In this document: piece after piece, positions 1 to 7,176 of the stretch
Numbering within the stretch: the first letter of the stretch is position 1
How the letters are laid out: the number at the start of each line of letters is the position of its first letter
Source: Rhodococcus sp. IEGM 1379
Lineage (GTDB): Bacteria; Actinomycetota; Actinomycetes; Mycobacteriales; Mycobacteriaceae
Length of the DNA stretch: 60,367 nt
Reading direction: 5' to 3'
Assembly: GCF_030056815.1 (NCBI RefSeq)
Contig: NZ_JASHKR010000018.1
Coordinates: 45,870-106,236, forward strand
Made by a program: the position numbers and the translations under genes
Notes under the pieces: generated by a model
Seen by the model: only the letters and a program-made list of their open reading frames with translations
Database searches by the model: none
Told to the model about the DNA's origin: nothing

Positions 1-259
1 TGCCGGAACTGCTGCCCGCACTGCCCGTGCCGGATGCTCCGCCCACCCGCGTCCACAGCGTCGCGCCGTCGGTACGAGGCACTCCGGCCATGACGCCGTT
101 GCCGAATTCAGGGTTGCGGATCAACCCCGCCACAGTGTCCGGCGCCTGGCGCAGAACGGGGGTGGCGTGCGCGGTGGCAGGCAGCAGGGTGGCGCCACCG
201 AGTGCGGCCAGGCCGGTCAGGACGGCGCGACGGGAGACACTGCGGGGAGGAACTGACAC
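1..259 (-). CDS. PhoD-like alkaline phosphatase/phosphodiesterase, N-terminal part (cut by window edge)
   Basis: Read on the minus strand from a GTG at 259 with a GAGGTGG ribosome binding site just upstream. The protein opens with a twin-arginine type signal (SVSRRAVLTGLAALGG, then an AHA cleavage site). It continues with NPEFGNGVMAGVPRTDGATLWTR, shortened here to its key part: G-V-P-R-T-D-G-A-T-L-W-T-R, which is typical of the PhoD N-terminal domain. Family knowledge: PhoD enzymes are Tat-exported, metal-dependent phosphomonoesterases or phosphodiesterases used for phosphate scavenging. Only about 86 residues lie in the window, so the catalytic domain cannot be checked. The Ser/Gly-rich tail at the edge may be a linker. 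Confidence 0.7.
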   Translation of the reverse strand, partial: MSVPPRSVSRRAVLTGLAALGGATLLPATAHATPVLRQAPDTVAGLIRNPEFGNGVMAGVPRTDGATLWTRVGGASGTGSAGSSSG

Positions 260-380
260 GAGCCACCTCGGATGCGTAGGGGATTGATCCCTCAAGACCT
301 TAGACGCTGAAATCCGATTTGTTGGACAAATGTTCATCTCGTCGAGGTGGCAATGATCTTCGATGGCGACTACGTCTGCA

Positions 381-413
381 TGGCCGCCCACTCCGATTAC
401 CAGGTGGGCGGCC
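381..413 (-). terminator. Hairpin between HAD hydrolase and PhoD genes
   Basis: Eleven-base perfect inverted arms, TGGCCGCCCAC (381-391) and GTGGGCGGCCA (403-413), around an 11-nt loop. It lies downstream of the minus-strand HAD gene. There is no clear U-tract, so termination is inferred from position and stem strength. Confidence 0.45.
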
Positions 414-447
414 ACCGCTCATCGCATCGCATCTCCGAATCCCAGGG

Positions 448-1266
448 TCAGGAATTGTTCTTAGCGTTACGGAACGGATCCGTCGTAGTTCCGACGAGCT
501 CGGCCACAGATTCCAGCACGATGGTGGGTCGGTACGGAAAAAGTTCCACGGAAGCCCGCGTGGAAATTCCGGTCATCACAAGAATTGTCTGCAGTCCGGC
601 TTCGAGACCGCACACGATGTCGGTGTCCATCCGGTCGCCGATCATCAACGTATTGGCGGAATGGGCACCGATCGCCCGTAGTGCAGACCGCATCATGAGT
701 GCGTTCGGCTTACCGACGTAGTACGGCTCGCGTCCTGTGGCCTTGGTGATGAGGGCTGCGACGGAACCTGTGGCCGGGAGGGAACCGTCGCGTGAGGGTC
801 CGGTGGCGTCGGGATTGGTGGCGATAAAACGTGAACCTCGCTCGACGAGCCTGATAGCAGTGGTGATTGCCTCGAACGAATAGGTGCGTGTCTCACCCAG
901 GACGACGTAATCGGGATCGCTGTCGGTCAGGACATATCCGATGTCGTGGAGGGCTGTCGTCAAACCGGATTCGCCGACGACATACGCACTGCCGTGAGGT
1001 CGCTGGTTGCCGAGGAATGTGGCCGTCGCAAGTGCCGATGTCCAGATCGACTTCTCGGGGATGTCGAGACCGGAATTGAGCAGGCGGGCGCGCAGGTCTC
1101 GCGGTGTCCTGATGGAATTGTTGGTGAGCACCATGTACGGAATCTCGTTTGACGCCAACTCTGCGAGGAAGACATCCGCACCGGGCACCAAGTGCTCTTC
1201 GTGAACAAGAACTCCGTCCATGTCCATCAGGTAAGTCCACTGGGTTTGATCCGCGGTCTTGGTCAT
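448..1266 (-). CDS. HAD-superfamily class IIA hydrolase (NagD-like)
   Basis: A 272-residue cytosolic phosphatase of the NagD/4-nitrophenylphosphatase type. HAD motif I is seen as DMDGVL near residue 15, motif II as VLTNNS near 46, the conserved Lys as VGKPN near 190, and motif III as MIGDRMDTDI near 212. The IIA cap lies between motifs II and III. The ATG at 1266 has a GGAG site upstream (CTGGAGATATG). It follows the TauE/SafE exporter gene by 37 nt on the same strand, so the two are probably cotranscribed. Substrate is not predictable; family members hydrolyse nucleotide or sugar phosphates. Confidence 0.85.
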   Translation of the reverse strand: MTKTADQTQWTYLMDMDGVLVHEEHLVPGADVFLAELASNEIPYMVLTNNSIRTPRDLRARLLNSGLDIPEKSIWTSALATATFLGNQRPHGSAYVVGESGLTTALHDIGYVLTDSDPDYVVLGETRTYSFEAITTAIRLVERGSRFIATNPDATGPSRDGSLPATGSVAALITKATGREPYYVGKPNALMMRSALRAIGAHSANTLMIGDRMDTDIVCGLEAGLQTILVMTGISTRASVELFPYRPTIVLESVAELVGTTTDPFRNAKNNS

Positions 1267-1303
1267 ATCTCCAGTATGTGGGAGCAGCGACTGAAGTGGG
1301 CAG

Positions 1304-2071
1304 TTAAGCGAGCAAACGCCACAGACCGATCAAGCCGACGACGACGATGGTGGCACGCAGCGCGGTCGGGGAGAGTCGGCGGCCGTAGCGGGCTCCGAGC
1401 ACTCCTCCGGCGAGTGAACCCACGGCGATCAATCCCGCAGCGGCCCAGTTGATTTGATCGAATCTCAGGGTCGTGTACATAACGGCTGCGACGATGTTGA
1501 CGATCAGTGCGAGTAGGTTTTTGGCGCCGTTCATTCGCTGCAGGGTTTCGGGCAGGATGGCCCCCATCACACCGATCAGAAGAATGCCCTGCGCAGCGGT
1601 GAAATACCCGCCGTAGATGCCGACGGCAAACGTTCCGCCGGTCAGAACCATCAGCCGTGTGGGCGAGAGTTCCATTTCGGTGGTGGAGCGCTTTTTCGCC
1701 CAGGCTTGGATGCGTGGCTGCAGAACAACCAGTGCCAGAGCAAGGATCAGCAAAATCGGCACGATTGTTTCGAACAGCTTCTCGGGGAGATGCAGGAGTA
1801 GCCATGATCCCAGAACAGCACCCGCAAATGACGCCGGAATCTGCCAGCGCAGCCGATCCCATTGCCCCGACAGTTCGCGTCGATATCCCCAGGTTCCCGA
1901 GATGCCGCCGGCAACCAGTCCGACGGCATTGGACATCGTCGCCGTCACCGGAGGCATACCGAACGCGACGAGCGTCGGGAAGGTGATCAGGGTTCCGCTT
2001 CCCACGACGGCGTTGATTGCGCCCGCGCCCACGCCGGCCAGCAGGATGATAAATGCGTCTAGTCCACTCAC
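1304..2071 (-). CDS. TauE/SafE (TSUP) family sulfite/organosulfonate exporter
   Basis: A polytopic membrane protein with the two TSUP half-repeats: GAGAINAVVGSGTLITFPTL near the N-terminus and GIYGGYFTAAQGILLIG in the second half. About eight membrane segments are expected. Family members move sulfite, sulfoacetate or related anions. I place the start at GTG 2071, so the first helix begins at once. A TACCGT -10-like hexamer seven nt upstream would suit a leaderless mRNA. A GTG at 2149 would add 26 non-membrane residues. It is divergent from the SAM-riboswitch transporter operon, which fits a sulfur-related role, but this is inference. Confidence 0.8.
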   Translation of the reverse strand: MSGLDAFIILLAGVGAGAINAVVGSGTLITFPTLVAFGMPPVTATMSNAVGLVAGGISGTWGYRRELSGQWDRLRWQIPASFAGAVLGSWLLLHLPEKLFETIVPILLILALALVVLQPRIQAWAKKRSTTEMELSPTRLMVLTGGTFAVGIYGGYFTAAQGILLIGVMGAILPETLQRMNGAKNLLALIVNIVAAVMYTTLRFDQINWAAAGLIAVGSLAGGVLGARYGRRLSPTALRATIVVVGLIGLWRLLA

Positions 2072-2180
2072 GTTGCAGACGGTACGGCAGGGCTGGTCGA
2101 GGGGCTCTCGGTGGTTCGGCACCGCAGTTTCGGCTCTTCCATTCAACACTGTGTTTTGATCTTCGGACAGTGTTGAAATC

Positions 2181-2256
2181 AGTGCGAATTCAACTTCCGA
2201 TCGGCGCTATTTCCCTTGCAGTGCAGGGAAATACAACATTTGACGAGTGCGAATTC
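2181..2256. repeat. Direct and inverted repeats in the divergent sulfur-gene intergenic region
   Basis: Two copies of AGTGCGAATTC (2181-2191 and 2246-2256) flank an inverted repeat ATTTCCCTTGCA / GTGCAGGGAAAT (2209-2232, one mismatch). The second direct copy lies between the -35 and -10 of the forward promoter. The arrangement suggests protein operators controlling one or both divergent transcripts. Confidence 0.5.
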
Positions 2257-2268
2257 TGCGTCTAGTCT
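2240..2268 (+). promoter_or_regulatory. Sigma-A type promoter for the riboswitch-led operon
   Basis: TTGACG (2240-2245), a 17-nt spacer and TAGTCT (2263-2268) give a good housekeeping promoter. Transcription would start near 2275, right at the 5' strand of the riboswitch P1 helix, which supports both calls. Confidence 0.65.
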
Positions 2269-2275
2269 TTGCTCA

Positions 2276-2364
2276 CCATCCAGAGCGACCGAGAGACCTG
2301 GCTCGTCGACGTCGCAGCAACCCACCGAACATTCGGGAGCGGGTGCTACCGCCAGGACCGATGG
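2276..2364 (+). promoter_or_regulatory. SAM-I/SAM-IV-family riboswitch aptamer
   Basis: The S-box core is readable in order. P1 5' strand CCATC (2276-2280) is followed by AGAG and the kink-turn/core segment CGAGAGACCTGGCTC. Next come GACGTCGCAGCAACC, a small hairpin CCGA-ACAT-TCGG and the GGTGCTACC element inside a GCGG/CCGC stem. The P1 3' strand GATGG closes it at 2360-2364. Known biology: these aptamers bind S-adenosylmethionine and repress methionine/sulfur genes; SAM-IV and SAM-I/IV variants are common in actinobacteria. I cannot decide the subclass by eye. No clear intrinsic terminator follows, so control may be translational or act through the leader peptide that begins ten nt downstream. 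Confidence 0.8.
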
Positions 2365-2374
2365 AAGGCATCAC

Positions 2375-2452
2375 ATGGGTTCCACTTCGTACGCGCCACA
2401 CAGTCGGCGTCATATCGACTTGTGCCGCACGGCTTCGTGTCACTGTCGCTGA
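2375..2452 (+). CDS. Cys-containing leader peptide (actinobacterial sulfur attenuator family)
   Basis: A 25-codon gene, ATG 2375 to TGA 2450-2452, with a GGAAGG ribosome binding site at 2363-2368 that starts within the riboswitch P1 3' strand. The peptide ends RRHIDLCRTASCHCR, with three cysteines in its last nine residues. This matches the pattern I recall for putative leader peptides before actinobacterial sulfur genes (RRHVDL-RVASA-CR type). In that family, ribosome pausing on Cys codons under cysteine starvation is thought to raise downstream expression. Because its start site overlaps the aptamer end, SAM binding may directly gate its translation (inference). Confidence 0.75.
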   Translation: MGSTSYAPHSRRHIDLCRTASCHCR

Positions 2453-2514
2453 ATCCGGTTCACTTTCAGCCCCGCGCAGTTGCGTTCCCGCCCTTCTCGA
2501 AAGGTCTATTTGTG

Positions 2515-2544
2515 ATGTCCACACCGTCAGGTAGTGCGCCGTGA
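2515..2544 (+). other. Possible 9-codon ORF overlapping the permease start
   Basis: ATG TCC to TGA encodes MSTPSGSAP (a GTG at 2512 adds one residue). A GAAAGG site lies at 2499-2504 and the stop overlaps the permease GTG at 2541 as GTGA. It could provide translational coupling for a gene with a weak ribosome binding site. Short enough to be chance. Confidence 0.25.
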
Positions 2545-3515
2545 GTGCGCCCACCGATATTCGCCCCGAAGAGTCGGTGGCCCAGCAGAAACTTCCGGAT
2601 TCGGAACTTGTCGTTGCTCGAACCTGGCATCCGCTTCGCTGGGTGATCAGCGCGACTGTGCTCATACTTCTTGCCCAGTTCATTCATGGGCTTGTGGTCA
2701 ATCCCGGCTGGGACTGGCCGACATTCGCGCAGTACTTCACGGCAAAATCGGTGCTGGCGGCGTTGTGGATGACGATCAAGCTGACGTTGTGGGGAACGTT
2801 CCTCGGTTTCGGCCTCGGGGTCTTCCTGGCGCTCGGACGGCTGTCGAAGAATCCTGTACTGCAGGTGATCGCCTGGACCTATATTTGGGCGTTCCGCTCG
2901 ATTCCGCTGATTGTGCAGTTGCTCTTCTGGTTCAACATCACGTACCTGTACCAGACGCTGTCACTCGGAATACCGTTCGGCCCGGAGTTCTTCACGTTCC
3001 AGGTCAGTGGTGTGATCGGTGGATTCACCGCAGCAGTAATCGGTTTGGCACTACATCAGGCAGCGTACTCGGCGGAGATCATCCGATCCGGCATCATCTC
3101 CGTCGACCACGGCCAGATCGAAGCGGCCCACTCGCTCGGTATTCCTCGTAGTCGCCAGTTCTTCAAGATCATTCTCCCGCAGGCGATGCGGGCAATACTT
3201 CCGAACGCTGCCAACGAGGTGATCGGACTCTTCAAGGGCACGTCCATCGTCTCGACCATGGCGATCGCCGAGCTGTTCTATCAGGTGCAGGTCATCTTCG
3301 GGCGCAACGGCCGCGTTGTGCCGTTGTTGATGGTCGCCACCATCTGGTACATCATTCTCACCACCCTGCTTTCCATCGTCCAGTACTACGTCGAGCGGCA
3401 CTATGCCCGAGGTTCGGTGCGGGCGCTCCCGTTGACTCCATTGCAGAAGGTGCGCAACAAGTTCGAACAGATTCGTGATGCGCGTCTCGACATTCCGAGA
3501 GGTGCTACTCGATGA
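2541..3515 (+). CDS. Polar amino acid ABC transporter permease
   Basis: A 324-residue inner-membrane permease of the PAAT (His/Glu/Arg/Cys) family. There is an N-terminal cytosolic tail of about 33 residues, then hydrophobic segments near 34-52, 70-98, 104-132, 150-172 and 265-285. The EAA loop that contacts the ATPase is seen at residues 194-213 (EAAHSLGIPRSRQFFKIILP). The GTG start at 2541 is 88 nt after the leader peptide and overlaps a tiny ORF stop. The ATPase gene follows with a 4-nt overlap. With the upstream SAM riboswitch and Cys leader, the cargo is probably a sulfur-containing amino acid or derivative; the permease sequence alone does not show this. Confidence 0.88.
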   Translation: MSAPTDIRPEESVAQQKLPDSELVVARTWHPLRWVISATVLILLAQFIHGLVVNPGWDWPTFAQYFTAKSVLAALWMTIKLTLWGTFLGFGLGVFLALGRLSKNPVLQVIAWTYIWAFRSIPLIVQLLFWFNITYLYQTLSLGIPFGPEFFTFQVSGVIGGFTAAVIGLALHQAAYSAEIIRSGIISVDHGQIEAAHSLGIPRSRQFFKIILPQAMRAILPNAANEVIGLFKGTSIVSTMAIAELFYQVQVIFGRNGRVVPLLMVATIWYIILTTLLSIVQYYVERHYARGSVRALPLTPLQKVRNKFEQIRDARLDIPRGATR

Positions 3516-4297
3516 CCGCTGAACTGATCGGCGATACGGTGTATGCCGTTGAAGCACGTGGGATCCACAAGTCGTTCGGATCTCTGGAAGTTCTTGCCGG
3601 AGTTGATCTATTGGTCCGCAAAGGTGAGGTAACGGTCATCCTCGGACCGTCCGGATCCGGCAAGTCCACGTTGCTGCGCACACTCAATCATCTCGAGAAG
3701 GTCGATCGTGGGACCGTACGGATCGACGGAGAACTGATCGGCTACCGGCGCAAGGGAAATCGGCTCCACGAACTCCGTGACCGCGACATCCTGAAGCAGC
3801 GCTCGCATATCGGGTTCGTATTCCAGAACTTCAACTTGTTTCCACATCTGACCGCACTCGAGAACGTGGTGGAAGCGCCGCTGTCGGCACAGAAGCGCGA
3901 TCGTGACGAGGTGTACCGAGAAGCACGGGCTTTGCTCGAAAGGGTGGGTGTAGCCGACAAGGCCGACCAATATCCGCGGCAACTCTCCGGTGGCCAGCAG
4001 CAGCGTGTTGCTATCGCCCGAGCGCTGGCACTGCGGCCGGCAGTGATTCTTTTCGACGAACCGACCTCGGCGCTCGACCCTGAACTGGTCGGCGAAGTTC
4101 TCGAGGTGCTGGCCCAATTAGCCCGTGACGGCGCCACTCTGGTCATCGTCACACACGAAGTCGGGTTTGCCCGCGAAGTCGCCGATACCGCGGTGTTCAT
4201 GGATGGCGGGGTGATCGTCGAGCAGGGCCCTCCTTCGCAGGTCATCGACAATCCGGTTCACGAACGCACCAGAGCTTTTCTTTCCCGCGTCTTCTGA
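3512..4297 (+). CDS. Polar amino acid ABC transporter ATP-binding protein
   Basis: A 261-residue ATPase that powers the permease encoded just upstream (ATGA overlap at 3512). Walker A GPSGSGKST is at residues 45-53, Q-loop FVFQNFNLFPH near 103, ABC signature LSGGQQQR at 158-165, Walker B VILFDE at 178-183 and the switch His in VTHE. The block FQNFNLFPHLTALENV is diagnostic of the polar amino acid subfamily. All catalytic elements are intact. It is part of the riboswitch-led operon. Confidence 0.92.
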   Translation: MTAELIGDTVYAVEARGIHKSFGSLEVLAGVDLLVRKGEVTVILGPSGSGKSTLLRTLNHLEKVDRGTVRIDGELIGYRRKGNRLHELRDRDILKQRSHIGFVFQNFNLFPHLTALENVVEAPLSAQKRDRDEVYREARALLERVGVADKADQYPRQLSGGQQQRVAIARALALRPAVILFDEPTSALDPELVGEVLEVLAQLARDGATLVIVTHEVGFAREVADTAVFMDGGVIVEQGPPSQVIDNPVHERTRAFLSRVF

Positions 4298-4330
4298 CGC
4301 CCCACCAGTACTTCCTGAAAGGAACCCTTG

Positions 4331-5302
4331 ATGTTCTCCCCATCCCGCCGCGCCACCTTCCTCATCTCGGCTCTCGCCGTTGTCGGACTACTGAGTGCTG
4401 CGTGCAGCAGTGCCGATGCCGAACCCGACGGCGGCCAGGTCACTGCCGCAGCGGGTTACAACCTCACCGCAGATCAGAATCGCATCACCACCGACACAGT
4501 GGACACGATCGCAGCCGAGGTGCCCCAGGATATTCGTGACCGCGGGACACTGCGGGTCACGGGTAGTGCCGGATCCGCTCCGCCCCTGAGGTTCTACGCC
4601 GACGACGACAAGACGTTGATCGGATCCGAAACCGACTTCGCTTACCTGATCGGCGACGTTCTCGGGTTGAAGGTAGACCTGCAGACGGCTGATTGGGCGC
4701 AGAACTTTGTCCGCGTCGACTCCGGGGAGGCAGATGCATTCCTCTCCAATGTGACTGTCACGGAGGAACGCAAGGAAAAGTACGACTTCGCGACATACCG
4801 CCTCGACACTTTGGCCTTTGAAGCGAAGAAGGGATCGGGAATCTCCGTCAAGGATCCCAAGGACGTCGCAGGACTGAAGATCGCAGTCGGCTCCGGCACC
4901 AATCAGGAAGCACTGCTGGTCAAATGGAGTGAGCAAAACGTCGCTGCCGGCTTGGCGCCCACCGACATCACCTACTACCAGAACACCACCGACTACTACC
5001 TGCCGTTGCAGTCGGGTCGTATCGATGCCTACTTCGGTCCGAACCCGTCTTCGCAGTTCCATGCCAAGCAGTCGGGTGAAACCGAGGTGGTGGGGGAGTT
5101 CTCCGGTGCCGGTGACTCCTTGCAAGGTCAGATCGCAGTGCTGGTGAAGAAGGACAACGGACTGATCAAAGCCATTAATGACGCCATCAACCGCACTATC
5201 GAGAACGGGACGTACCAGCAGATCCTCGAACGCTGGAATATCACCGGTGAAGCTGTGGACACCTCGCTGATCAACCCGCCCGGTCTCCCGAAGACCAAGT
5301 GA
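4331..5302 (+). CDS. Amino acid ABC transporter substrate-binding lipoprotein
   Basis: A 323-residue extracytoplasmic binding protein. The signal peptide ends in lipobox LSAAC (Cys25), so it is anchored by lipid to the membrane. The body is a family 3 solute-binding fold, with RGTLRVTGSAGSAPPLRFY opening the first lobe and GSETDFAYLIGDVLGLK, key elements of ligand binding, after it. ATG 4331 has a GAAAGGA site 8 nt upstream; a TTG directly before it is less likely. It lies 33 nt after the ATPase gene. Ligand is unknown; context suggests a sulfur-containing or N-/S-methylated amino acid. Confidence 0.88.
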   Translation: MFSPSRRATFLISALAVVGLLSAACSSADAEPDGGQVTAAAGYNLTADQNRITTDTVDTIAAEVPQDIRDRGTLRVTGSAGSAPPLRFYADDDKTLIGSETDFAYLIGDVLGLKVDLQTADWAQNFVRVDSGEADAFLSNVTVTEERKEKYDFATYRLDTLAFEAKKGSGISVKDPKDVAGLKIAVGSGTNQEALLVKWSEQNVAAGLAPTDITYYQNTTDYYLPLQSGRIDAYFGPNPSSQFHAKQSGETEVVGEFSGAGDSLQGQIAVLVKKDNGLIKAINDAINRTIENGTYQQILERWNITGEAVDTSLINPPGLPKTK

Positions 5303-5312
5303 GCACTTGGCA

Positions 5313-6428
5313 ATGAGTGAAATTATCGATGTAATCGTCATCGGCGGAGGGCTCGTCGGGTCCTCCGCCGCGTGGCGGCTCGCCAAGCGAGGTCGGAGTG
5401 TCGTCCAGCTCGAGCAGTACGGTCCGAGCCACAAACATGGTGCATCGCACGGTACTTCGCGTATCTACCGGCAGGCCTACGACAATCACCTGTACACCGG
5501 CTTGGCTGCTGAGGCTTTGCCGCTGTGGCGGGAACTGGAGATTGCAACTGACATCGGGTTCCTGGAGCTGACAGGTGCCGTCGACCACGGCTTGCCCGAA
5601 GCAGTGCTGAGCAAGGCTCGGATACTGGTAAAGGCCGGCATCAAGGGCGAGATCCTCACTCCTGCCGAAGCCTCCGCGCGCTGGCCGGGACTGCGATTCG
5701 ACACCACCGTACTGCATCACCCCGATGCGGGACGGCTGCACGCAGATCGAGCGATTACCGCGATGAAAGCGGGAGCAGCATTCGCTGGAGCGGAGGTTCG
5801 CCATGACACCCGCGTGCTGTCGGTGGTGGAAGCGTCGTACGGTGTCGACGTCATCACTGACCGCGAGACGCTGAGAACTCGGCACGTCGTGATCGCGGCC
5901 GGGGCGTGGACCGTAGAATTGATCGACAGGAGCGGGTTCCGTTCGGCGATCGACTTGCCGACATTGGTTACGACGCAGGAACAGCCGGCACATTTTGCGC
6001 CCCTCGACCCGGAAGTTCAATGGCCCAGCTTTGTTCATCATGCCGGGGCGGAGCTGAAGACCGCCGGAATCTACGGACTCGGATCCGTGGACGGCATCAA
6101 GATCGGTGAGCATGCGACGGGCCCGGTAGTGACCCCGGAAACGCGAGATTACATCGCCGATGCTGCCGGTCAGCATCGTCTGGTGGTGTATGCCGAATCA
6201 TGGTTGCCAGGAGTGGATTCGGCGCAGGTCGAGTCGATGACCTGCCTGTACACCAGCACGCCGGACAGTAATTTCGTGATCGACCGAGTCGGGGCCGTTA
6301 CTGTCGCCGCAGGATTCTCCGGACACGGATTCAAATTCGGTCCGGCGCTGGGTGAACTCGTATCGGATCTGGTGGACGGAAATGTGTTGCCTCCGGACCA
6401 GTTCCGGCTGGGGGAGCGAAGAAAATGA
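5313..6428 (+). CDS. FAD-dependent oxidoreductase, monomeric sarcosine oxidase / N-methyltryptophan oxidase type
   Basis: A 371-residue DAO-family flavoenzyme. The Rossmann dinucleotide motif IVIGGGLVGSSAAWRLA covers residues 8-24 with an acidic end at LEQYG. The segment MTCLYTSTPD carries Cys311, matching the Cys that covalently binds FAD in monomeric sarcosine oxidase. SGHGFKFGP (336-344) is the usual C-terminal FAD signature. Such enzymes oxidise N-methyl or secondary amino acids to give imine, formaldehyde and H2O2. ATG 5313 is 10 nt after the binding-protein stop, and the next gene overlaps by 4 nt, so it sits in the sulfur-controlled operon and likely acts on the imported compound. Confidence 0.82.
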   Translation: MSEIIDVIVIGGGLVGSSAAWRLAKRGRSVVQLEQYGPSHKHGASHGTSRIYRQAYDNHLYTGLAAEALPLWRELEIATDIGFLELTGAVDHGLPEAVLSKARILVKAGIKGEILTPAEASARWPGLRFDTTVLHHPDAGRLHADRAITAMKAGAAFAGAEVRHDTRVLSVVEASYGVDVITDRETLRTRHVVIAAGAWTVELIDRSGFRSAIDLPTLVTTQEQPAHFAPLDPEVQWPSFVHHAGAELKTAGIYGLGSVDGIKIGEHATGPVVTPETRDYIADAAGQHRLVVYAESWLPGVDSAQVESMTCLYTSTPDSNFVIDRVGAVTVAAGFSGHGFKFGPALGELVSDLVDGNVLPPDQFRLGERRK

Positions 6429-6997
6429 CGGGAAGACTTGAACCGGGGAGTGGAGGAAATGCTGTGACTCTGGAAATCGTGGGAATCGGTGGCATAGAGG
6501 TCTGTTCGGTATCTCAAGAGGATCCGTTAGCCGCGCCTCTCATTGCGGAACTCGCCGAGGAATACAGTTCGAGATACGGCGGAACTCGTGAGGCGGTGTT
6601 CGAGGATCTGACGACGTACCCGGCGGAAGAATTTGCGGCGCCGCGCGGAGCGCTGTTGGTTCTGGTTCACGATGGTCAGCCGATTGCCGGGGGAGCGTTT
6701 CGCCAATTCGACTCCGTTACTGCTGAATTGAAGAGGATCTGGACGTCGTCGGACCACCGGAGGCGAGGTCTCGGAAAGATTGTCGTCCGAGAACTGGAAT
6801 TTGAGATCGCGCGTCGTGGCTATCGCAAGGTGTACCTGACGACAGGTCCTCGGCAACCCGAAGCGGTGGCGCTTTACCTGTCCAGCGGGTACACGCCGTT
6901 GTACGACGCCACACTTACTTCGCTGGAAGTGGGTATTCACCCGTTCGAGAAGGAACTGCGGGTACGGCACGACGACGACAGAAGGGTGCCGGCATGA
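6425..6997 (+). CDS. GNAT-family N-acetyltransferase
   Basis: A 190-residue acetyltransferase with the acetyl-CoA pyrophosphate-binding loop HRRRGLGK (111-118) and the C-terminal YLSSGYTPL beta-bulge. The ATG at 6425 overlaps the oxidase stop (ATGA) and has a GGGGGAG site. A GTG at 6464 with GGAGGA six nt upstream is an equally good start and would remove 13 residues. Last gene of the first block. In Bacillus S-alkylcysteine salvage operons a GNAT enzyme acetylates the amino acid before a flavin monooxygenase acts; the same logic may apply here (inference). Confidence 0.82.
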   Translation: MTGRLEPGSGGNAVTLEIVGIGGIEVCSVSQEDPLAAPLIAELAEEYSSRYGGTREAVFEDLTTYPAEEFAAPRGALLVLVHDGQPIAGGAFRQFDSVTAELKRIWTSSDHRRRGLGKIVVRELEFEIARRGYRKVYLTTGPRQPEAVALYLSSGYTPLYDATLTSLEVGIHPFEKELRVRHDDDRRVPA

Positions 6998-7090
6998 GGA
7001 TCGCTGAGCACTCGAAAGTCTCACAACAGCACTTCCCATCATTGCGTTTGACAACCTTCTGGCATCAACTTGCCGGCCTGCCCAAGACCG

Positions 7091-7160
7091 TCTCGAGGAA
7101 TCGAGAGTCCTGGCTCCACGAAGTCGGAGCAAGTTTGCGAGTAGTCGGGTGAGTTACTCA
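7091..7160 (+). promoter_or_regulatory. S-box-like sequence upstream of the monooxygenase block (diverged or partial SAM-type element)
   Basis: Positions 7102-7135 align without gaps to the core of the aptamer at 2290-2323, with 26 of 34 bases identical, including CCTGGCTC, CGA, GTCG and AGCAA. A perfect hairpin TCTCGA-GGAA-TCGAGA precedes it. I find no pairing partner for a P1 helix, and the GGTGCTA element is only weakly present as GGTGAGTTA. It could be a degenerate or variant sulfur riboswitch, located 17-86 nt before the next gene. Confidence 0.4.
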
Positions 7161-7176
7161 ACACGAAAGGCTGAAC

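Noticed and set aside
1124..1134. GTGAGCACC match to the palindromic element
   Set aside because: Single half-motif inside the HAD coding sequence with no inverted partner; chance.
4388..5434. Long minus-strand open frame (348 codons) across the binding-protein gene
   Set aside because: It is antisense to a clear lipoprotein gene, has no family motif and no ribosome binding site; high-GC codon bias opens such frames.
7048..7053. TTGACA as a -35 element before the monooxygenase block
   Set aside because: No acceptable -10 at 16-18 nt (TGCCGG there), so a promoter cannot be supported.
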